Source of the DNA: Gracilinema caldarium DSM 7334
Lineage (GTDB): Bacteria; Spirochaetota; Spirochaetia; Treponematales; Breznakiellaceae
NCBI RefSeq assembly: GCF_000219725.1
Contig: NC_015732.1
Location: 558,001 to 622,000 of the forward strand
Reading direction: 5' to 3'
DNA: 64,000 nt
The position numbers were made by a program, and so were the translations under genes. Positions 1-9,497 of this stretch are shown piece after piece. How positions within the stretch are numbered: position 1 is the stretch's first letter; the number at the start of each line of letters is the position of its first letter. The notes beneath the pieces are model-generated. The model was not told the origin of the DNA, made no database searches, and saw only the letters and a program-made list of their open reading frames with translations.

Positions 1-648
1 GGCAAGTTCAGACCGGTGAACAATGTGGTTTTTGTCGGGTATAATCTACGGTATCATCCGCTTGTGGAATATGTTAGGAATATTTCGTCAAAGGTCATTT
101 CAGTTTCCGTGTTTACCGGACAGTATCTTCCAAACTGGCGCCCAGGATCCGACTATTCCAAATCCTACAGTGCCTCGATTGAGCAAGGCGGTGGCGTGTT
201 GCTTGACCTTAGTCATGAAATCGACTATATCCAGAATCTATTCGGAAACCTATTGGTTACAGGTGCGGTTGGCGGCAAGATATCCGATTTACGAATAGTC
301 ACCGAAGACTATGCTTCCTTTGTGGGAGTGGTAGGGGGACGGACCAAAATCAGTATAACCGTCGAATATTTGTCAAGGATTCCCATTCGGGCAATGCATG
401 TAAACACGGTAGATGGTACGTATATCGCGGATTTTATCCAGGGCACAATGAAAATTAAAACGGAAGGAATGCAAGAAATGGAAGAACTGCAGATGGGGTG
501 CAAAAGAAACTATACATACTCCAGAATGCATCGTGACATTATCGAGGGCGAAGGATCTGTTGCCTGTAGTTACGAACAAGGTTGTTCGGTCCTTGAGGTT
601 GTTTCTAGGATAAAAAACTTGATGGGATGGTCAGAACATGGGAAGTGA
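1..648 (+). CDS. Gfo/Idh/MocA-type oxidoreductase, C-terminal part (5' cut by window)
   Basis: The reading frame is open from base 1, so the start lies upstream; GTG at 16 is only the first possible start inside the window. The visible ~215 residues look like the C-terminal domain of NAD(P)-dependent sugar oxidoreductases of the Gfo/Idh/MocA family: a GGGVLLDLSHEIDY segment near residue 60 followed by beta-strand-rich sequence. The NAD-binding Rossmann domain is not in view. The gene overlaps the next one by 11 nt (ATG at 638 before TGA at 646), so the two are translationally linked. Next to a NeuA-like gene and an SDR, the likely job is making an activated acyl-sugar for surface glycans; the substrate is not determinable. 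Confidence 0.75.
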   Translation, partial: GKFRPVNNVVFVGYNLRYHPLVEYVRNISSKVISVSVFTGQYLPNWRPGSDYSKSYSASIEQGGGVLLDLSHEIDYIQNLFGNLLVTGAVGGKISDLRIVTEDYASFVGVVGGRTKISITVEYLSRIPIRAMHVNTVDGTYIADFIQGTMKIKTEGMQEMEELQMGCKRNYTYSRMHRDIIEGEGSVACSYEQGCSVLEVVSRIKNLMGWSEHGK

Positions 649-1342
649 AATATTATGCACAATCTGCGCTCGTGGTGGATCGCAGGGGGTAAAGAACAAG
701 AATATCAGGGAGTTAGCTGGGAAGCCCCTTATAGCTTACACAATAGAAACCGCCAAGGCTGCGGGAATCTTTGAACACATAGTTATCAGTACCGACTCGG
801 ACGCCATCGCTGAAGCCGCAGAAACCTGCGGAGCAGAAGTATTTTTCAGGAGGCCTGACGAACTGGCAACCTCGACAGCCGCCAAGATCCCCGTAATACG
901 GCATGCCTTGCTCGAATCGGAAAAATATTATGGTAGGAAGTTCACTTCGCTGATGGATCTTGACGCGACATCCCCGCTCCGTAGTGTTGATGATATAATG
1001 GGAGCTTGGAATTTGTTTATTCAAGGAGGATACGACAACGTGATCACAGCCATGCCTTCTAGAAAGTCGCCGTATTTCAATATTGTGGAAGTTGATGAAA
1101 ATGGCAATGTGCATCTTTCAAAAACGCTGGAAAAACCGATAGTCCGAAGGCAAGACGCGCCCAAATGCTTTGACATGAATGCCTCAATTTATATCTGGAA
1201 GCGTGAAACATTGCTTGGTTGCGATAGTGTCATTACTGAAAACACGGGACTATACATCATGCCTGAGGAACGTTCCATAGATATCGACACAGAATTGGAT
1301 TTTGCTTTCGTAGAATTCTTGTTTTCCAAAAGGTTGGTTTGA
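638..1342 (+). CDS. acylneuraminate cytidylyltransferase family protein (NeuA/LegF-like)
   Basis: This is a 234-residue protein with the nucleotide-binding signature CARGGSQGVKNKNIR near residues 10-24, then GKPLIAYTIETA, and a later DLDATSPLR segment, all typical of CMP-N-acylneuraminate synthetases. The family activates sialic, legionaminic or related nonulosonic acids with CTP. The length fits the single-domain bacterial enzymes. It overlaps the upstream oxidoreductase and is 3 nt before an SDR, an arrangement also seen in flagellin or surface glycan loci (PtmA/PtmB-like). The exact sugar cannot be read from the sequence, and no NeuB-type synthase is in the window; it may lie upstream. Confidence 0.85.
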   Translation: MGSEILCTICARGGSQGVKNKNIRELAGKPLIAYTIETAKAAGIFEHIVISTDSDAIAEAAETCGAEVFFRRPDELATSTAAKIPVIRHALLESEKYYGRKFTSLMDLDATSPLRSVDDIMGAWNLFIQGGYDNVITAMPSRKSPYFNIVEVDENGNVHLSKTLEKPIVRRQDAPKCFDMNASIYIWKRETLLGCDSVITENTGLYIMPEERSIDIDTELDFAFVEFLFSKRLV

Positions 1343-1345
1343 TAT

Positions 1346-2137
1346 ATGAGCGGTATTAGCGCTTTGCTCGAATTGGATGGAAAGCGTATTGTTGTTGTCG
1401 GCGGAGCGGGATTGCTAGGTTCGAAGATATGCGAAGCAATCTCCCGTGCTGGTGCAAGGTGCGTTATCGCGGATATAAACGTCGCTCGCGCAGAGGAAAT
1501 CGCAGAAAAAATAGGGTCAGACACCGGGGCTAGACCCGAAGTAACTACCGTTTCGATTGTCGACCCATCTTCCGTCGATGAAATGATTAATTCGGTTGCT
1601 CGTAAAATTGGTGGCATAGATGTGCTGATTAACTCTTCCTATCCGAGAAATTCCAATTATGGTAGAAAATTCGAAAATGTTGAGTTCAAGGATTTTTGTG
1701 AGAACGTGAATCTGCATCTGGGGGGCTATTTCCTTGTTTCGCAGAAAGTGCTGGAGTATTTTAAGGCCAATGGCGGGGGTGTCTTGCTCAATATGTCTTC
1801 CGTTTATGGCATGATCGCGCCACGATTCAGAATCTACGATGGCACAGCCATGACCATGCCAGTGGAATACGCAGCAATCAAGTCCGCTATCATACACCTA
1901 ACCAAGTACATGGCGGCATATTACGCCGGCAACAATATCCGGGTAAATTGCATCAGTCTTGGCGGTTTGTGGGACCATCAACCCGAATCGTTCCTCAGTG
2001 AATACAGGAAACACTGCATCGACAAAGGAATGCTAGACGCAGCCGATGTAGTTGGCACCGTTCTGTTTCTTGCTTCTGATATGTCACGTTACGTAAACGG
2101 GCAGAATGTCTGTGTAGATGATGGGTTCACTCTATAG
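1346..2137 (+). CDS. SDR family oxidoreductase (PtmA-like)
   Basis: This is a 263-residue classical short-chain dehydrogenase/reductase. It has an N-terminal dinucleotide-binding glycine motif (GGAGLLGSK, residues ~19-27), the catalytic serine region NMSSVYG (~148) and the catalytic Y-A-A-I-K pair at ~173-177. The C-terminus (YVNGQNVCVDDGFTL) is typical of the family. It starts 3 nt after the cytidylyltransferase stop and belongs to the same operon. By context it acts on a sugar or nonulosonic acid precursor in the cytoplasm, like PtmA of flagellin glycosylation loci. The substrate is inference. Confidence 0.85.
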   Translation: MSGISALLELDGKRIVVVGGAGLLGSKICEAISRAGARCVIADINVARAEEIAEKIGSDTGARPEVTTVSIVDPSSVDEMINSVARKIGGIDVLINSSYPRNSNYGRKFENVEFKDFCENVNLHLGGYFLVSQKVLEYFKANGGGVLLNMSSVYGMIAPRFRIYDGTAMTMPVEYAAIKSAIIHLTKYMAAYYAGNNIRVNCISLGGLWDHQPESFLSEYRKHCIDKGMLDAADVVGTVLFLASDMSRYVNGQNVCVDDGFTL

Positions 2138-2230
2138 TTTTGATTACCACGAGATGCCCGTACAAACAGTATATGCTTCGTTGAATCTGTTTAGATTGAT
2201 CGGTTTAATGTTTTTAATCTGGAGATTTAG

Positions 2231-3871
2231 ATGAAAATTGGCATACAGGAAAACGTATCTATCGTTCCAGGCAAGGTGCTTTCATTGCGAGATCCTTATT
2301 TGATTTCTTTGATTATTCTTTATTCAATTGCTTTCTTCCCCATGCTTTTTTGCAACGGGATATATTGGGATGATTGGGTATGGACAGGGCTGGGGTTAAA
2401 TGATTATTTTATCATTTCGCAAAAACTATATGCGATGTTCTTCCCTGGTTTTGTATTCATGCTGTTTAATGGTATTAGCCCATTATTCGGCCATTGGGTT
2501 GCATTTGTTTGTTATCTTATTCCGGGATTGTTACTTTATAAGTATTTGAACGAAATTAATTATAAACCCAACTTCAGTCTCATGCTCTCGGTTTTATTCT
2601 TACTCGTTCCGGTAAATGGCTCGAAGTATACACTTGCGACAGGCCCCTATGCCTTTTATTTCGCTTTGTTCGCTCTCGCTTCTTATATTTTCATCGGTAG
2701 TGATAACAAGTATGCCAGAATGGTGTCCTTGGTTCTTTTTTTCTTGTCATTCAATCTGAATTCTTTACTGCCGTTTTTTGCGGTGCCATATTTTTATTCG
2801 CTTATTGTATACCTAGGGAGGACATCTGATAAAAAGGTAAATTTGTCAAAAAGCATATTACTCCATACAAAAGGGAATTGGTATTATGCGGTTTTACCAT
2901 TTACCTTTTTTGGCGTCAAATCGTTATTGATGTCCCTCAATACGGTTTATAAATCGGGTATATACGCAAAGATCGGATACAACAAAATAGTTCCCGAGTT
3001 TGCTCTCAAGTCTCCACTGCTTGCCGTCGACTGGCTTCTGCGAGCGTGTTCGAATATCGGGGCGAAAATCTCATCGATATTGGGACGCAGTTCGCATTTC
3101 GCGCTATTGGTGTTAATCGTCGTTGTTTTTCTTGCTTTTGTCAAAAAGAACCAAAGGTGGTCCGAGGAGTCTGCACTGGGGATCCGGCATATGTTATTCG
3201 GTCTTTTTTCGTTCTTTTTTGGCGTTTTCGCATATATCGCTGTCGGTATCGGATTCTACGATGATCCGCTTAACAGCAGAAACAATATGCTTATTCCTCT
3301 AGGATTAACATTTTTGTTGTTTGGGCTGCTTGAATTTTTTTCGGATAAGTTCGAGTTGAGATCGTTAACAGTTTGGACAGTTATGGTTGTTATAATTTTC
3401 TCGTTCATTATGGTTAATCTCGATAATGGCCGGGACTTTTATTTCGACAATATAAAGCAGCAATCGCTGATAATCAACTACAGGAATAATGAACTTATAA
3501 AGAAGGGAAAAGCCTTCGTAGTAGAGGACAATACTATATATTTGAATGCAGGCAGGACATATAACAGTTATGATTTTGCCGGATTGTTCTATGCGGCGTT
3601 TGGTGATGAAACCAGGATTGCCGCATATACCGGCGAGAACTCTAAAAAAGAGCTTGAAATGGCATTTAGTTCGAGGATGGCGTTACCCTATAAAATGATG
3701 AACGCCACGACCTATTCACCGGATGTCGTGATACGAATCGATTCCGGTTCAGGCAAGACAGGTTTTTCGAATATGCTTAGATTGCTTATTTTGTCTATCG
3801 TAAAACCTCGGCAGTATCAAAATGAGGTTGCGAATTTTGTTAATATAAAAGCTTTTCTGTACACAGAGTAA
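2231..3871 (+). CDS. multi-pass membrane protein, GT-C glycosyltransferase-like
   Basis: This is a 546-residue hydrophobic protein with about ten predicted membrane segments between residues 22 and 400 and a ~130-residue soluble C-terminal part. An acidic IYWDDW motif sits just after the first helix (~45-50), where GT-C transferases carry their catalytic aspartates. A Shine-Dalgarno (GGAG, 2220-2223) precedes the ATG. Base composition is more AT-rich than in the preceding operon. It lies directly before a flippase and a polymerase, so it may modify or build the lipid-linked glycan at the periplasmic face. I do not recognise a precise family. Confidence 0.6.
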   Translation: MKIGIQENVSIVPGKVLSLRDPYLISLIILYSIAFFPMLFCNGIYWDDWVWTGLGLNDYFIISQKLYAMFFPGFVFMLFNGISPLFGHWVAFVCYLIPGLLLYKYLNEINYKPNFSLMLSVLFLLVPVNGSKYTLATGPYAFYFALFALASYIFIGSDNKYARMVSLVLFFLSFNLNSLLPFFAVPYFYSLIVYLGRTSDKKVNLSKSILLHTKGNWYYAVLPFTFFGVKSLLMSLNTVYKSGIYAKIGYNKIVPEFALKSPLLAVDWLLRACSNIGAKISSILGRSSHFALLVLIVVVFLAFVKKNQRWSEESALGIRHMLFGLFSFFFGVFAYIAVGIGFYDDPLNSRNNMLIPLGLTFLLFGLLEFFSDKFELRSLTVWTVMVVIIFSFIMVNLDNGRDFYFDNIKQQSLIINYRNNELIKKGKAFVVEDNTIYLNAGRTYNSYDFAGLFYAAFGDETRIAAYTGENSKKELEMAFSSRMALPYKMMNATTYSPDVVIRIDSGSGKTGFSNMLRLLILSIVKPRQYQNEVANFVNIKAFLYTE

Positions 3872-3884
3872 AAGTCGTTCCAAT

Positions 3885-5129
3885 ATGAAAATCTTTAAGA
3901 CCGCTTTTGCAAATCTCTTGTTGAGGGGGGCTTCGTTAGGCTCTAGGTTTGTGCTGCTTTTTGTGCTCGGAAAATTCCTTGATGCTGAAGCGGTGGGGAT
4001 GTACGGATTAATTCTCGCATATATAACGTATGCGATCTATGCCCTCGGGTTTGAGTACTATAATTACTCGACACGCGAGTTGATAATACAAAATCCCGAA
4101 AACAGATTTTCACTTCTCATGTCGCAGATGGTATTTTTTGGTGTTGTCTATGCCGTAGTTTTGCCTTTGCTGTCTTTTATTTTTGTGGGTAACCTATTAC
4201 CGTGGAAGTATGCCTTGTGGTTTTATGGCATTCTAATATTCGAGCATCTTTCGCACGAAGTGAATAGAGCCCTTATCGCCATCTCTGAGCCCTTCATGGC
4301 TACGCTTATACTTTTTATTAAGACCGGAGCGTGGGCTATAATTCTCTCGGTTCTATTGATATTGTTTCCGGCATTCAGAACATTAGAAATACTTTTGCTC
4401 TTTTGGCTTTCGGGCGTTGCTTTGGCCACAGCATGGGGAGCTTTTGTAATAGTCTCAAAGTGCCATCCCACGGGAATGTCTCGGGTCTCATGGGCTTGGA
4501 TAATAAAAGGTATAAAGGTAGCTTTTCCTTTGTTGATCGCAAGCCTTTCACTCCGCGGAATGTATTCGCTGGATAAAATATTCATGGAGAAAGTAGCGGG
4601 GCTTGCGGTTTTAGGCGCATATACACTGTTCTCCAGTGTTTCCAATGCCGTCATCGCATTTATCGACGCCGGGCTCATAGTTTTCTATTATCCAAAAATA
4701 ATCCTGGCTGCAACAAAGAACAACAACATTTCGGGTACTGTAAACGACTTATTTATGAGAGTTTTGCTTTTTTCCATTTTTCTCGTCGCGGGAGGAATGG
4801 TGGTTACTTTTATCGCCTTGCCGTATCTCGGCAAGGCAGTTTATATAGATTATTTCTATATGCTTGTATGGCAAATGGGATCCGCCTTTCTATATTGTTT
4901 AGGCGTTGTCCCACAGTTAGGTTTGTATGGCATGGGAAAGGATATGGACATTCTTCTTTCTCATCTGCTTTCATTGGTGGTATTCATAATTGCTTTCCTA
5001 ATTTTAAAACCTTACGTAGGAGTTTATTCAGTCTTACTTTCACAGTGTATGGGGTTTGCTGTAATGGTCATCCTAAAATGTGCTTTCAATCTTAAAGCAA
5101 AATCTTCCTTGGTGATGTCTGAACTATGA
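3885..5129 (+). CDS. oligosaccharide flippase family protein (Wzx-like)
   Basis: This is a 414-residue polytopic membrane protein with about twelve hydrophobic segments spread over its whole length. It opens with KTAFANLLLRGASLGSRFVLLFVLG, a typical start for MATE/MOP-superfamily polysaccharide exporters. Wzx proteins move undecaprenyl-linked repeat units across the inner membrane. It lies 13 nt after the GT-C-like gene and its last 4 nt overlap the start of the polymerase gene (ATGA), so flippase and polymerase genes are coupled, as in Wzx/Wzy O-antigen loci. Substrate specificity is unknown. Confidence 0.85.
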   Translation: MKIFKTAFANLLLRGASLGSRFVLLFVLGKFLDAEAVGMYGLILAYITYAIYALGFEYYNYSTRELIIQNPENRFSLLMSQMVFFGVVYAVVLPLLSFIFVGNLLPWKYALWFYGILIFEHLSHEVNRALIAISEPFMATLILFIKTGAWAIILSVLLILFPAFRTLEILLLFWLSGVALATAWGAFVIVSKCHPTGMSRVSWAWIIKGIKVAFPLLIASLSLRGMYSLDKIFMEKVAGLAVLGAYTLFSSVSNAVIAFIDAGLIVFYYPKIILAATKNNNISGTVNDLFMRVLLFSIFLVAGGMVVTFIALPYLGKAVYIDYFYMLVWQMGSAFLYCLGVVPQLGLYGMGKDMDILLSHLLSLVVFIIAFLILKPYVGVYSVLLSQCMGFAVMVILKCAFNLKAKSSLVMSEL

Positions 5130-6429
5130 AGAGACTAAACAGTAATGACTCGTTGATTTTGCTTTTTGCTGTTTCTCTATTTGGAATCATACTCTTATGG
5201 GGGATGATGCTGTTCGGCAAGAGCCCTTATTGGGCTTTTGTGTCACTTTTTTTCATTGTCGTGCTTATCAATCCTCCAAGGCGCGCTGTTTCGTTATTGA
5301 CGGTTTACTACGCCTATTACGGTATATGGTTCGTTTTTGCTTCAATGTGCGGGAATCGCCTTGTGCAGGCTTTGACGAACCCCTTATATTTCGTATCCAT
5401 TCTGTATGTGTTCATCACCTTTTGTACTGGAATGCTCGCAATTACCCTTGCGGACTCGATTAGCAGTACCAGAACCAAGTCCAAACTTGTTAGGCCTTCC
5501 TATTCGCTTAAAAAACAAACAATAGTCCTTTTGTATATTCTTTCAACCTGCTCTATCATTGCCATAGTTTTAGCATCAGGTGGCTTTTCGCGCTGGGTCG
5601 CCAACCCGGGAGATGCTTTCCTGAACCGGGCTGGATCCGGCTTATACGTAATACTAAGCCACTTTTTTACCATGCTATTAGCTGGCGGGAGAGCGGTTAC
5701 CGCTCCTGGAAGACGGGGAAAAACATGCCGGTGATCCTGTTCCTTGGATGGCTGATTGTTATCAGTCCTGTGCACGGAAGCAAACTACAGATAGCGATGT
5801 TCCTGGTAATAGCATTCTTACCCTGGCTTAGGAACCTGAAAATTCTAGATAAAAGGATCATATTACTTACAGTCGCATTGACGGCTATTTTTATTGCAGG
5901 ACTACTTTTCCGCGGTTTTGATTTGAGAAAACCGCAACAGCTAGTTTCGGGAATCTTTTATTATTTCAACACGCTAGATCTTCTTGTAGTAGCGGTGAGG
6001 GACTTTAGGCCTTCCTTCTTAACGACGTTTTTCCTCCCGTTCAACAAATTCTTAACGCCGTTTGGACTATCAAATCCCAATCTCTATTACGATATGAACC
6101 ATTTTCTTACTGCTATGTACTTTCCGGAAGCTTGGCAGATTAGGGCAACCCAGCAATGGCCGGTCGAAACAGATCTTTACCTTAACTTTTACTTTTTTGG
6201 TGGATTGTGGATTTTCTTTTTATATATGTATTGGCTGAACAAGCTATGCAGATATCTGGAATCGAGGAATGACCTGGGTGGTTGGCTCGCAAGCTTTTGG
6301 CTTACTATGATACTGATATCGCATCTCAGGGGAAGCCTGTACAATCATACCGATTTCTATGTTTTTCCAATGATTTTAATGGTGTATTTACTTTTGAAGC
6401 GATATAAATTTGACCCAGCCCAATTATGA
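5126..6429 (+). pseudogene. O-antigen (Wzy-like) polymerase, split by a one-base frameshift
   Basis: Two hydrophobic reading frames lie end to end: 5126-5734 (202 aa) and 5725-6429 (234 aa, +2/-1 frame). Together they give ~435 residues and 10-12 membrane segments, the normal size of an O-antigen repeat-unit polymerase. The break is at the short G run at 5687-5689. Adding one G there gives a continuous reading (...A-G-G-E-S-G-Y-R-S-W-K...) that joins the second frame at its ATG, whereas the first frame otherwise ends in low-quality Arg/Gly-rich sequence. The defect could be a real mutation or a homopolymer sequencing error. The second frame has an ATG at 5725 but no obvious ribosome site. Confidence 0.75.
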
Positions 6430-7673
6430 GAACTGATGTGAATTATCATAGAATTTTGCATGAATATTTACTTGCTACCGAGAATGAAATAAGCATAGAT
6501 TCCGCCCAGTACAAACGTATAAATATCTATAGCCATAGTATGGGCTGTCTTCCGAGGCCATCTCGTTGGAGCAGTCTGCTTAAAAAGTATGGATTGCTGC
6601 TTGTTTTTTTTGCTCATGTTTTACGCGTTTTCTGGGTCGCATTTATCGGGTGTATCTACGCACTGTACGAGGCTCTCGTCTTTGCTAAACAATGGAAGCA
6701 ATTGCATTGCGATCAATGGCCAAGCGTTTCCGATTACATTCTTAGCTTTTCATACCGAGCCTCCAAAATCGTTCCACAATTCATTGTCGAGGACTATGCA
6801 GTTATAACAATGCCCTGGGAGCCGGCGGTGACCACGGCAAAGAACGTGAGTCTCTGCGTGCTTCTCGATCCGTATGACATTGTACGCTCCTATGTTTTAT
6901 CTATTGCATCCATTTTATATATGAGTATACACGGCCGTTTACCTTGGATTCTTCAGACCTTTACTGCTTTCAGGTGGTTTGTTGCATATTTGGGTATTTC
7001 AAAACTGGAGGGCCATTTGTATATCGCCGAGCATTATGACCGATGGGCTGTATTGGCTGATGTTGTAGCCGGACAGAAAAACGGTCGTTCCGGTGGTGGT
7101 TCGAATAAACTATCGCTAATCCAACATGGATCGCTTAAGAATCTGGCAATGGATGAGAGTTTTGTCTTCGATATTTCGCTTGAGTATAGGATGAATAACG
7201 TTCAGGAACTTTTCGTGTATGACGAGTATTCAAAAAATATATTTCTAACATATATAATTGGAAAGGAATGCACTCCTAAAATCCAATATTTCAAGCCGGT
7301 AATCTCCACGGTGCCTATGGGACGGCGGGATTCCAGGAAGATTCTTTTTGTAGGGCATCCCTCATCGGAATTACTACAATGCGCAATGGAGGAGTATTTA
7401 AGGAGTTTTGAGAATATCGAGCTGTATTACAAACCGCATCCAAAGAATCCTGCCACATCGATGGTTACCAACAGAACATGGGAAATAATTGAGTCGGTTG
7501 ATGTTTTCCCGACAGTGGATTATATTGTTTCTTATCCGTCGACATTGATCAATGAATACGAAAATATCGGTATATCAGCGTTTTTGCATCCTGTGCATGT
7601 TGCCAGCGCGGATTTGGATGATCAGATAGATCGTTTCAAAAAATGGTTCGATGATAATATTCGCCATTCTTAG
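6426..7673 (+). CDS. putative GT-B-type surface glycan glycosyltransferase (KxHP motif)
   Basis: This is a 415-residue protein starting within the polymerase stop (ATGA overlap). Residues ~58-85 are hydrophobic and may attach it to the membrane. The C-terminal half carries LIQHGSL (~233), YYKPHPKN (~338) and YPSTLINEYE (~371). A QHG plus KPHP plus YPST arrangement is found in GT-B-like transferases of capsules, including polysialyltransferase-like and glycerophosphotransferase-like enzymes. Together with the CMP-sugar genes at the left edge, it is a candidate to transfer the CMP-activated sugar. Family assignment is by motif only. Confidence 0.5.
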   Translation: MRTDVNYHRILHEYLLATENEISIDSAQYKRINIYSHSMGCLPRPSRWSSLLKKYGLLLVFFAHVLRVFWVAFIGCIYALYEALVFAKQWKQLHCDQWPSVSDYILSFSYRASKIVPQFIVEDYAVITMPWEPAVTTAKNVSLCVLLDPYDIVRSYVLSIASILYMSIHGRLPWILQTFTAFRWFVAYLGISKLEGHLYIAEHYDRWAVLADVVAGQKNGRSGGGSNKLSLIQHGSLKNLAMDESFVFDISLEYRMNNVQELFVYDEYSKNIFLTYIIGKECTPKIQYFKPVISTVPMGRRDSRKILFVGHPSSELLQCAMEEYLRSFENIELYYKPHPKNPATSMVTNRTWEIIESVDVFPTVDYIVSYPSTLINEYENIGISAFLHPVHVASADLDDQIDRFKKWFDDNIRHS

Positions 7674-7752
7674 CAATATACTTGGCTGTAACGCGCCATG
7701 ATAAAATATACGCTTAGGACTAGAATTTGTACAGGGAAACAGGAGTATCTAC

Positions 7753-8892
7753 ATGGAAAAGAGAGCATATCAAATCTGCACCAACTGCATTATGGACACA
7801 TCCGATTCAGGAATTGTTTTTGATGAAAACGGTCATTGTGATTATTGTAACAATTTTTACAATAACATTCTACCACATTGGCATCCCGATGAAGTAAGTT
7901 ATACAGAATTAATGCGCATAGCAGATAAAATACGAAAAGAAGGTCAAAATAAACAGTATGATTGTCTTATAGGCTTAAGCGGTGGTGTTGACAGCTCATA
8001 TGTTGCCTATCTTGCAAAAGAAAAAATGGGCCTTAGACCATTATTATTCCATGTAGATGCGGGTTGGAATACTCAAGAAGCTGTAAACAATATCGAGAAG
8101 CTCTGTGATGCTTTACAGCTCGATTTACACACAGAGGTAGTAAATTGGCTTGAGATGCGGGATTTGCAACTGGCTTTTTTCAAAGCCCAAGTTCCTCATC
8201 TCGACACTCCTCAGGATCACGCATTTTTCGCAGCACTCTATAATTTTGCTGCAAAAAATAAATTTAAATATATTTTAACAGGCGCAAATTATTCTACTGA
8301 ATGTGTGCGAGAACCGCTCGAGTGGCATTATCATGCTTCAGATTTAACACAGCTAAAGGATATTCATAAAAAATTTGGGCAGAGAAAACTGAAAACATTT
8401 CCATTATGTGATATTTTAACTTATAAAGTATTTTATAGATATTTTAAGGGAATTACTGTTGTAAAACCTTTAAACTATGTTCCTTACTATAAAGAGCAGG
8501 CAATGAATGAATTATCAGAAAAATTCGGATGGCAAAAATATGCACACAAACATTATGAATCAAGATTTACCAGGTTCTATGAAGGGTATTGGCTTAAAGA
8601 AAAATTTGGCTATGATAAAAGAAGAGCTCACTTTTCAAGTCTCATATTAACTGGACAGATGACAAGAGATGAAGCCTTAAAGAAAATTAATGAACATCCA
8701 TATAGTCCGGAAATGGCAGAACAAGATATGGAATTCATCGCTAATAAACTTGATATTTCAATCGATGAACTTAAAAGCATAATGAAAGGGCCGAATAAAT
8801 CATACAAAGATTATAAGAATAAAATGTGGATTTTTAATATCGGCACAAAAATATTAAGAATGTTTGGAATTCAGAGAGCAATAATACGATGA
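7753..8892 (+). CDS. N-acetyl sugar amidotransferase (WbuX/WbpG/PseA family)
   Basis: This is a 379-residue PP-loop ATPase. It has paired cysteines at the N-terminus (C-T-N-C at ~9-12 and C-D-Y-C at ~30-33, probably metal-binding) and the PP-loop LSGGVDSSYVAYLA at ~76-89. The family adenylates the acetamido carbonyl of a sugar and installs ammonia from a HisH/HisF-like pair, producing an acetamidino group. The two partner genes follow directly (4-nt overlap with the HisH-like gene). An ACAGGAG ribosome site at 7738-7744 precedes the ATG. The gene marks the start of a very AT-rich block unlike its neighbours. Confidence 0.9.
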   Translation: MEKRAYQICTNCIMDTSDSGIVFDENGHCDYCNNFYNNILPHWHPDEVSYTELMRIADKIRKEGQNKQYDCLIGLSGGVDSSYVAYLAKEKMGLRPLLFHVDAGWNTQEAVNNIEKLCDALQLDLHTEVVNWLEMRDLQLAFFKAQVPHLDTPQDHAFFAALYNFAAKNKFKYILTGANYSTECVREPLEWHYHASDLTQLKDIHKKFGQRKLKTFPLCDILTYKVFYRYFKGITVVKPLNYVPYYKEQAMNELSEKFGWQKYAHKHYESRFTRFYEGYWLKEKFGYDKRRAHFSSLILTGQMTRDEALKKINEHPYSPEMAEQDMEFIANKLDISIDELKSIMKGPNKSYKDYKNKMWIFNIGTKILRMFGIQRAIIR

Positions 8893-9497
8893 TTGGAATT
8901 ATAGATTATGGCCTTGGAAATATAGCGGCTTTAGCAACAGTATATAAACGACTCAATATAGAATGCATTGTTATTGCGAAAGGCATTCAATGTAAGGAAG
9001 CTGATAAGCTTATTCTTCCTGGAGTCGGTTCATTTGATTATGCAATGAAAAAATTTCGTAGTTCGGAAGTTTATACAGCTGTGGAAGATGCAGTACTTTC
9101 ATTAAAAAAGCCTGTGTTGGGTATTTGTGTTGGAATGCAAATGCTTGCTGACTCAAGTGAAGAAGGCATAGAGAAAGGGTTAGGATGGATACCTGGAAAA
9201 GTTTTAAAATTGGTGTCACATGATCCAATAAAGGTAAAACTTCCTCATATGGGTTGGAATACTGTAACTCCAATTTCGGATCATTCTCTTTTTAAGAGTC
9301 TAAAAAATAGTTTATTTTATTTTGTACATTCATACTATTTTGAACCACAAAATAAACAAGATTCAATTGCAATCACTCATTATACAAAAGAGTTTACATG
9401 TGCTGTAAATTTCCAAAATTTCTATGGTGTCCAGTTTCATCCTGAAAAAAGCCATGAGTTTGGTATGACATTGCTAAAAAATTATGCGGAGATATAA
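8889..9497 (+). CDS. hisH: HisH-like glutaminase subunit of sugar amidotransferase (WbuY type)
   Basis: This is a 202-residue class I glutamine amidotransferase. The nucleophile cysteine is in LGICVGMQML (Cys80) and the His-Glu pair in GVQFHPEKS near residue 184. Annotated by homology it is the IGP synthase glutaminase HisH. No other histidine gene is present, and it lies between a sugar amidotransferase and a HisF-like gene. Its likely role is to supply ammonia for acetamidino-sugar formation, as WbuY or HisH2 do. It overlaps the upstream gene by 4 nt and abuts the downstream gene with no gap. Confidence 0.9.
   Translation: MIGIIDYGLGNIAALATVYKRLNIECIVIAKGIQCKEADKLILPGVGSFDYAMKKFRSSEVYTAVEDAVLSLKKPVLGICVGMQMLADSSEEGIEKGLGWIPGKVLKLVSHDPIKVKLPHMGWNTVTPISDHSLFKSLKNSLFYFVHSYYFEPQNKQDSIAITHYTKEFTCAVNFQNFYGVQFHPEKSHEFGMTLLKNYAEI

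Noticed and set aside
5684-5690. Phase-variable G tract in the polymerase gene
   Set aside because: The run is only three G's (four if restored), too short for efficient slipped-strand switching.
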